From contig JBBIND010000044.1 in assembly GCA_037444075.1 (NCBI GenBank), forward strand, positions 1 through 34,694: a stretch of 34,694 nt of DNA, read 5' to 3'. Source of the DNA: JBBIND01 sp037444075 (GTDB lineage Bacteria; Acidobacteriota; Terriglobia; Bryobacterales; Bryobacteraceae). A model generated the notes under the pieces. It saw only the letters and a program-made list of their open reading frames with translations, did not search any database and was not told where the DNA came from. A program made the translations under genes and the position numbers. Positions 31,754-34,694 of the stretch are shown piece after piece (positions within the stretch are counted from its first letter, which is position 1; the number at the start of each line of letters is the position of its first letter).

Positions 31754-34555
31754 ATGGTGCGCTACCTGCTGCTCGTGATTCTCTTACTGGGCGTGCTTTG
31801 CACCGCCTGGGCCGTTTGGGGGCTGCCCCCCGCCGCTTCCCCGAACCAACCTGCCTCGGCTCAGCCCATGCTGTTTCGCATCATCGTGGGGCTCACGGAT
31901 GATGCCGAGCGTGGCTGGGAGGGGCGCTTGCTTGTCTCCGGTGGCGAACTCGCCGGATGTTCGGGTTGGCGTTTGGGACCCAAGGACAGGGTTTCCGCGG
32001 ACGGGACCTTCCAGTTCCAGACGCGCATTGGCAACCTGGAGAACCAACTCAGAAAAGACAATCTCTACGGGCAGACCGATTGGAACGACCCGAACATTCG
32101 CCGGGTCATCCCGCGAGGCATGGTGGTGCAGGTACGGGGGCCCGAATCCGCCTTCGTGCGGTTTGAGTCCGGCAGCGGCAGCTTCGACTTCCGGCCCTCT
32201 GAGGCTCCGCTCGGCCGTCCGCTCACCGTCATGGGGGGCAACGCGAGCGTGGAGCGCCTCCCCTGGGGCGAAAAGCTCTCCGAAGAGAACCGCGACGACG
32301 ATTACCCGGCGGTGGCCGTTACGCCGGACGGAACCCGCTGGACGGTCTGGCTGTCCTACCGCGATGCCGCGGATGTAGTGGTTGCCTCCGACGGCGCGCG
32401 CACCTACCGGCTGACGGGCAACGGCGACCATCACGCGCCGGCCCTGGTCTCCGATGGCACGGGCCGGCTGCACGCGGTCTGGTCGGCGAACGAAAACGGC
32501 ATCTACCATTTGTTCGGCGTGGTCTTCGAGGGCGGCTCCTGGAGCAAGCCAACCAAGCTGACCTCCGCCGGCGGTTCGAATCTGTGGCCCCGGCTGGCCT
32601 CGGACGGCTCCGGCAAACTCGCCCTGGTTTGGCAGGGGTTCCGCGAGGATCAGTCCGTCATCCTGGGCCGCCTGTACGACGGGCGGCAGTGGGGTCCCGA
32701 AACGCGCCTGTCCTCCGGAAGCGGCAACTGCTGGATGCCCTCGGCAGCCTACGGAGGCGGACGCCTTTGGGTGGCCTGGGACAGTTACGCTACCGGAGCC
32801 TACCAGATCTACGCGAAGCCATGGAGCGGCAAGGTGGAACGTATCACGAGGGATGCGAACTTCGCCGTGCGCGCTTCGGTGGTGGTTACGGCCGCTGGCC
32901 AGCCGATTGTGGCGTGGGAGGAATCCGACGCCAACTGGGGGAAGGACTTCGTCTTTCTGCTCGACCGCCGCGGCACTACCCTCTACAAGAACCGCCGCGT
33001 TCGCGTCGCGCGGCGCGAGGGCTCCGAGTGGATGGAGATCACGGCTCCCGTTGCGGACGCCTTTCCGGCCGGCATCCGCAGGTTCATCCAGCATCCGCAA
33101 CTCGCTACTGATGCCGACGGCCGGCTCTACATGGCGCTGCGGTCACGGACTTACACGAGCACTTCGCGCATTGACTTTTGGGCGGTCAACGGCGTTTGGG
33201 AGAGTTTCCTGAGTTGGTGGGACGGCTCGCGTTGGTCTCCGGCAATCCTGATGCCCTCCAGCATGGGCCGCAACGGGATGCGTTCAGCCATCGCTCTGCA
33301 CGGAGGGCAGGTGCACATTGTGTGGCCTACCGACAACCGTGCGTGGCCTTCGTCGCGCTATGGCGAATTGGATATTTACGCCGCCAAGCTGCCGGCGAGC
33401 GCGCCTCCGGCGCGGTTCTCCGGCGGCGCGCCGGTCGAGTCCGCTGCGGCGCCGGCGGCCATCCATGCCAACGAGACCGAATCCGTTCGCCGGATTCGTG
33501 ACTACCGCATCACGATTGGCGGCAAACAGTACCGCATTCTGCGCGGAGACCTGCACCGGCACACCGAGCTTTCCAATGACGGCGCAGGCGACGGCTCGCT
33601 GGATGAGCTGTACCGCTATGCGCTGGATGCCGCCGCCATGGACTACGCCCACGTAGGCGATCACCAGATGGGCAGCGACGAGGAGTACAACTGGTGGATT
33701 ACGCAGAAATCCAATGACCTTTACCAGATGCCGCGCCGCTTCGTGCCGCTGTTCGGTTATGAGCGCAGCGTTTGGTGGCCGAACGGTCACCGCAACGTCA
33801 TCTGGGCTGAGCGCGGCAAGCCGGTCTTGCGCATCGGTCCGGAGGAGGCCAAGGGCGGAGCCGACAGCGGTCCTATCCTGTACCCGTACCTGCGGCAGAC
33901 GGGCGGCATCGCCACCCCCCACTCTTCGGCTACTCCGCAAGGCACGGATTGGAGGGACAACGATCCCGAACTCGAGCCGTTCGTAGAGATCTACCAGGGT
34001 TTTGAATCCAACTACGAACACGCCGGCGCCCCACGTAGCTGGAAGGAGGGGGACCGGCCCGTACACCAGGGGCTGCGAACCGAAGGCTACGTCTGGAATG
34101 CCTGGGCGAAAGGCTACAAGCTGGGCGTGCAGGCCAGTTCGGACCACATTTCCACGCACGCTTCGTATGCCTGCATTTTGGTGGAGGACTTCACCCGCCA
34201 GGGACTTCTGGATGCCATGCGGCGGCGGCACAGCTACGCCGCCACGGACAACATCGTGCTCGACTATCGCCTGGTGGCCGGAAAAAGCACCTACATGATG
34301 GGGGACAGCGGGACTTCATCGTCCCCGCCGCGGTTGATTGTCAAGATCATCGGCACCGCCCCCATCAAGCAGGTGGACGTGATCAAGAACAACAAGTACG
34401 TACACCAGGTCTCGCCCAAGCGGCGCGAAGAGAGCTTCGAGTACGTGGATTCCTCGTTTGGCGAGGGCGATAACTACTACTACATCCGCGTGGAACAAAC
34501 CGACGGGCAACTCGCCTGGAGTTCTCCGATCTGGGTGACGCACCAGAAGCCCTAA
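31754..34555 (+). CDS. Large exported protein with beta-propeller and C-terminal PHP domain
   Basis: 933 aa. An uncleaved or cleaved hydrophobic N-terminus (RYLLLVILLLGVLCTAWAVWGL) directs it to the membrane or outside. Residues about 180-570 contain recurring blocks such as PALVSDGTGRLHAVWSANENG, PRLASDGSGKLALVWQGF and PSAAYGGGRLWVAWDSY, typical of sialidase-like beta-propeller blades. From about 590 comes a PHP phosphoesterase-like domain: GDLHRHTELS (His601, His603), DYAHVGDHQMGSDEE, GIATPHSSATP and VQASSDHISTHAS supply the metal-binding His/Asp set. A short beta domain ends the protein. ATG at 31754 is 7 nt after rsmD but has little ribosome site. PHP domains hydrolyse phosphoesters; the extracellular substrate is unknown. 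No close characterised homologue is recognised. Confidence 0.8.
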   Translation: MVRYLLLVILLLGVLCTAWAVWGLPPAASPNQPASAQPMLFRIIVGLTDDAERGWEGRLLVSGGELAGCSGWRLGPKDRVSADGTFQFQTRIGNLENQLRKDNLYGQTDWNDPNIRRVIPRGMVVQVRGPESAFVRFESGSGSFDFRPSEAPLGRPLTVMGGNASVERLPWGEKLSEENRDDDYPAVAVTPDGTRWTVWLSYRDAADVVVASDGARTYRLTGNGDHHAPALVSDGTGRLHAVWSANENGIYHLFGVVFEGGSWSKPTKLTSAGGSNLWPRLASDGSGKLALVWQGFREDQSVILGRLYDGRQWGPETRLSSGSGNCWMPSAAYGGGRLWVAWDSYATGAYQIYAKPWSGKVERITRDANFAVRASVVVTAAGQPIVAWEESDANWGKDFVFLLDRRGTTLYKNRRVRVARREGSEWMEITAPVADAFPAGIRRFIQHPQLATDADGRLYMALRSRTYTSTSRIDFWAVNGVWESFLSWWDGSRWSPAILMPSSMGRNGMRSAIALHGGQVHIVWPTDNRAWPSSRYGELDIYAAKLPASAPPARFSGGAPVESAAAPAAIHANETESVRRIRDYRITIGGKQYRILRGDLHRHTELSNDGAGDGSLDELYRYALDAAAMDYAHVGDHQMGSDEEYNWWITQKSNDLYQMPRRFVPLFGYERSVWWPNGHRNVIWAERGKPVLRIGPEEAKGGADSGPILYPYLRQTGGIATPHSSATPQGTDWRDNDPELEPFVEIYQGFESNYEHAGAPRSWKEGDRPVHQGLRTEGYVWNAWAKGYKLGVQASSDHISTHASYACILVEDFTRQGLLDAMRRRHSYAATDNIVLDYRLVAGKSTYMMGDSGTSSSPPRLIVKIIGTAPIKQVDVIKNNKYVHQVSPKRREESFEYVDSSFGEGDNYYYIRVEQTDGQLAWSSPIWVTHQKP

Positions 34556-34694
34556 CAGTCCGTGTCAGAAGGCCGTTTTTCGGGGGCGACTGGAATCATA
34601 GCGCCGGCTGAGGGGCGTCGGCACCGCGAGCGGAACGGAACCGGAATTTAGCCAACCGGGGACAGTAACCAATTTCACCCATTGCGGAGGCTGT
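34556..34694. other. 139-nt 3' margin, no gene seen
   Basis: No coding potential. It ends with GGGGACAGTAACCAATTTC (34659-34677), a word that from memory recurs near REP-associated (Y1) transposase genes in many genomes. A mobile element may therefore begin just past the window edge. Confidence 0.3.

Overview
The window looks like a chromosomal scaffold from a GC-rich bacterium of the Acidobacteriota, most plausibly the Bryobacterales/Solibacter side. The inference rests on the mix: Cys-type sulfatases and Gfo/Idh/MocA oxidoreductases carrying twin-arginine leaders, a sigma/anti-sigma pair with a CHAT protein, frequent GTG/TTG starts behind good GGAGG sites, and tight translational coupling. 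A run of exactly 100 N (25274-25373) marks a scaffold join, so this is probably a draft or metagenome-derived assembly.

Layout. 1-1093 (-): 5' part of a TadA/CpaF secretion ATPase, cut by the window edge. 1153-6757: catabolic block with two sulfatases, a TrmO-FmdE fusion, a Gfo/Idh/MocA protein and a divergent GntR/FCD regulator. 6807-13824 (+): histidine operon hisI-G-D-C-HAD-B-H-F-A, preceded by a 25-residue leader peptide with seven His codons and a complete A:B/B:C/C:D attenuator. 13825-14197: two tandem 79-bp palindromic repeats and a long inverted repeat. 14198-18251 (-): tilS, ftsH and a Gph-like phosphatase. 18396-21175 (+): a LarA-superfamily nickel enzyme followed by gnd. 21454-22662 (+): kdsC and an ACT-domain protein. 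22759-26566 (-): a TPR-CHAT protease-like protein, an ECF-type sigma factor and a zinc-finger membrane anti-sigma factor, downstream of a 36-nt perfect palindrome. 27030-29098 (-): two exported Gfo/Idh/MocA proteins. 29108-31746 (+): recG and rsmD. 31754-34555 (+): a large secreted or membrane-anchored beta-propeller/PHP protein.

How the genes work together. The his genes cover every step of histidine synthesis from PRPP except HisE; the embedded HAD protein is a candidate for the histidinol-phosphate phosphatase that the short HisB lacks. The leader should couple transcription to charged tRNA-His. The LarA-like protein keeps all the Ni-pincer residues and sits directly before 6-phosphogluconate dehydrogenase, suggesting a sugar-acid epimerisation feeding gluconate metabolism. 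The CHAT-sigma-anti-sigma operon has the parts of a protease-gated transcription switch.

The strongest candidates for something not previously described are the his attenuator with an apparently leaderless leader peptide (6807-6966) and the stand-alone CHAT/sigma/anti-sigma operon with its palindromic upstream element (22759-26658).
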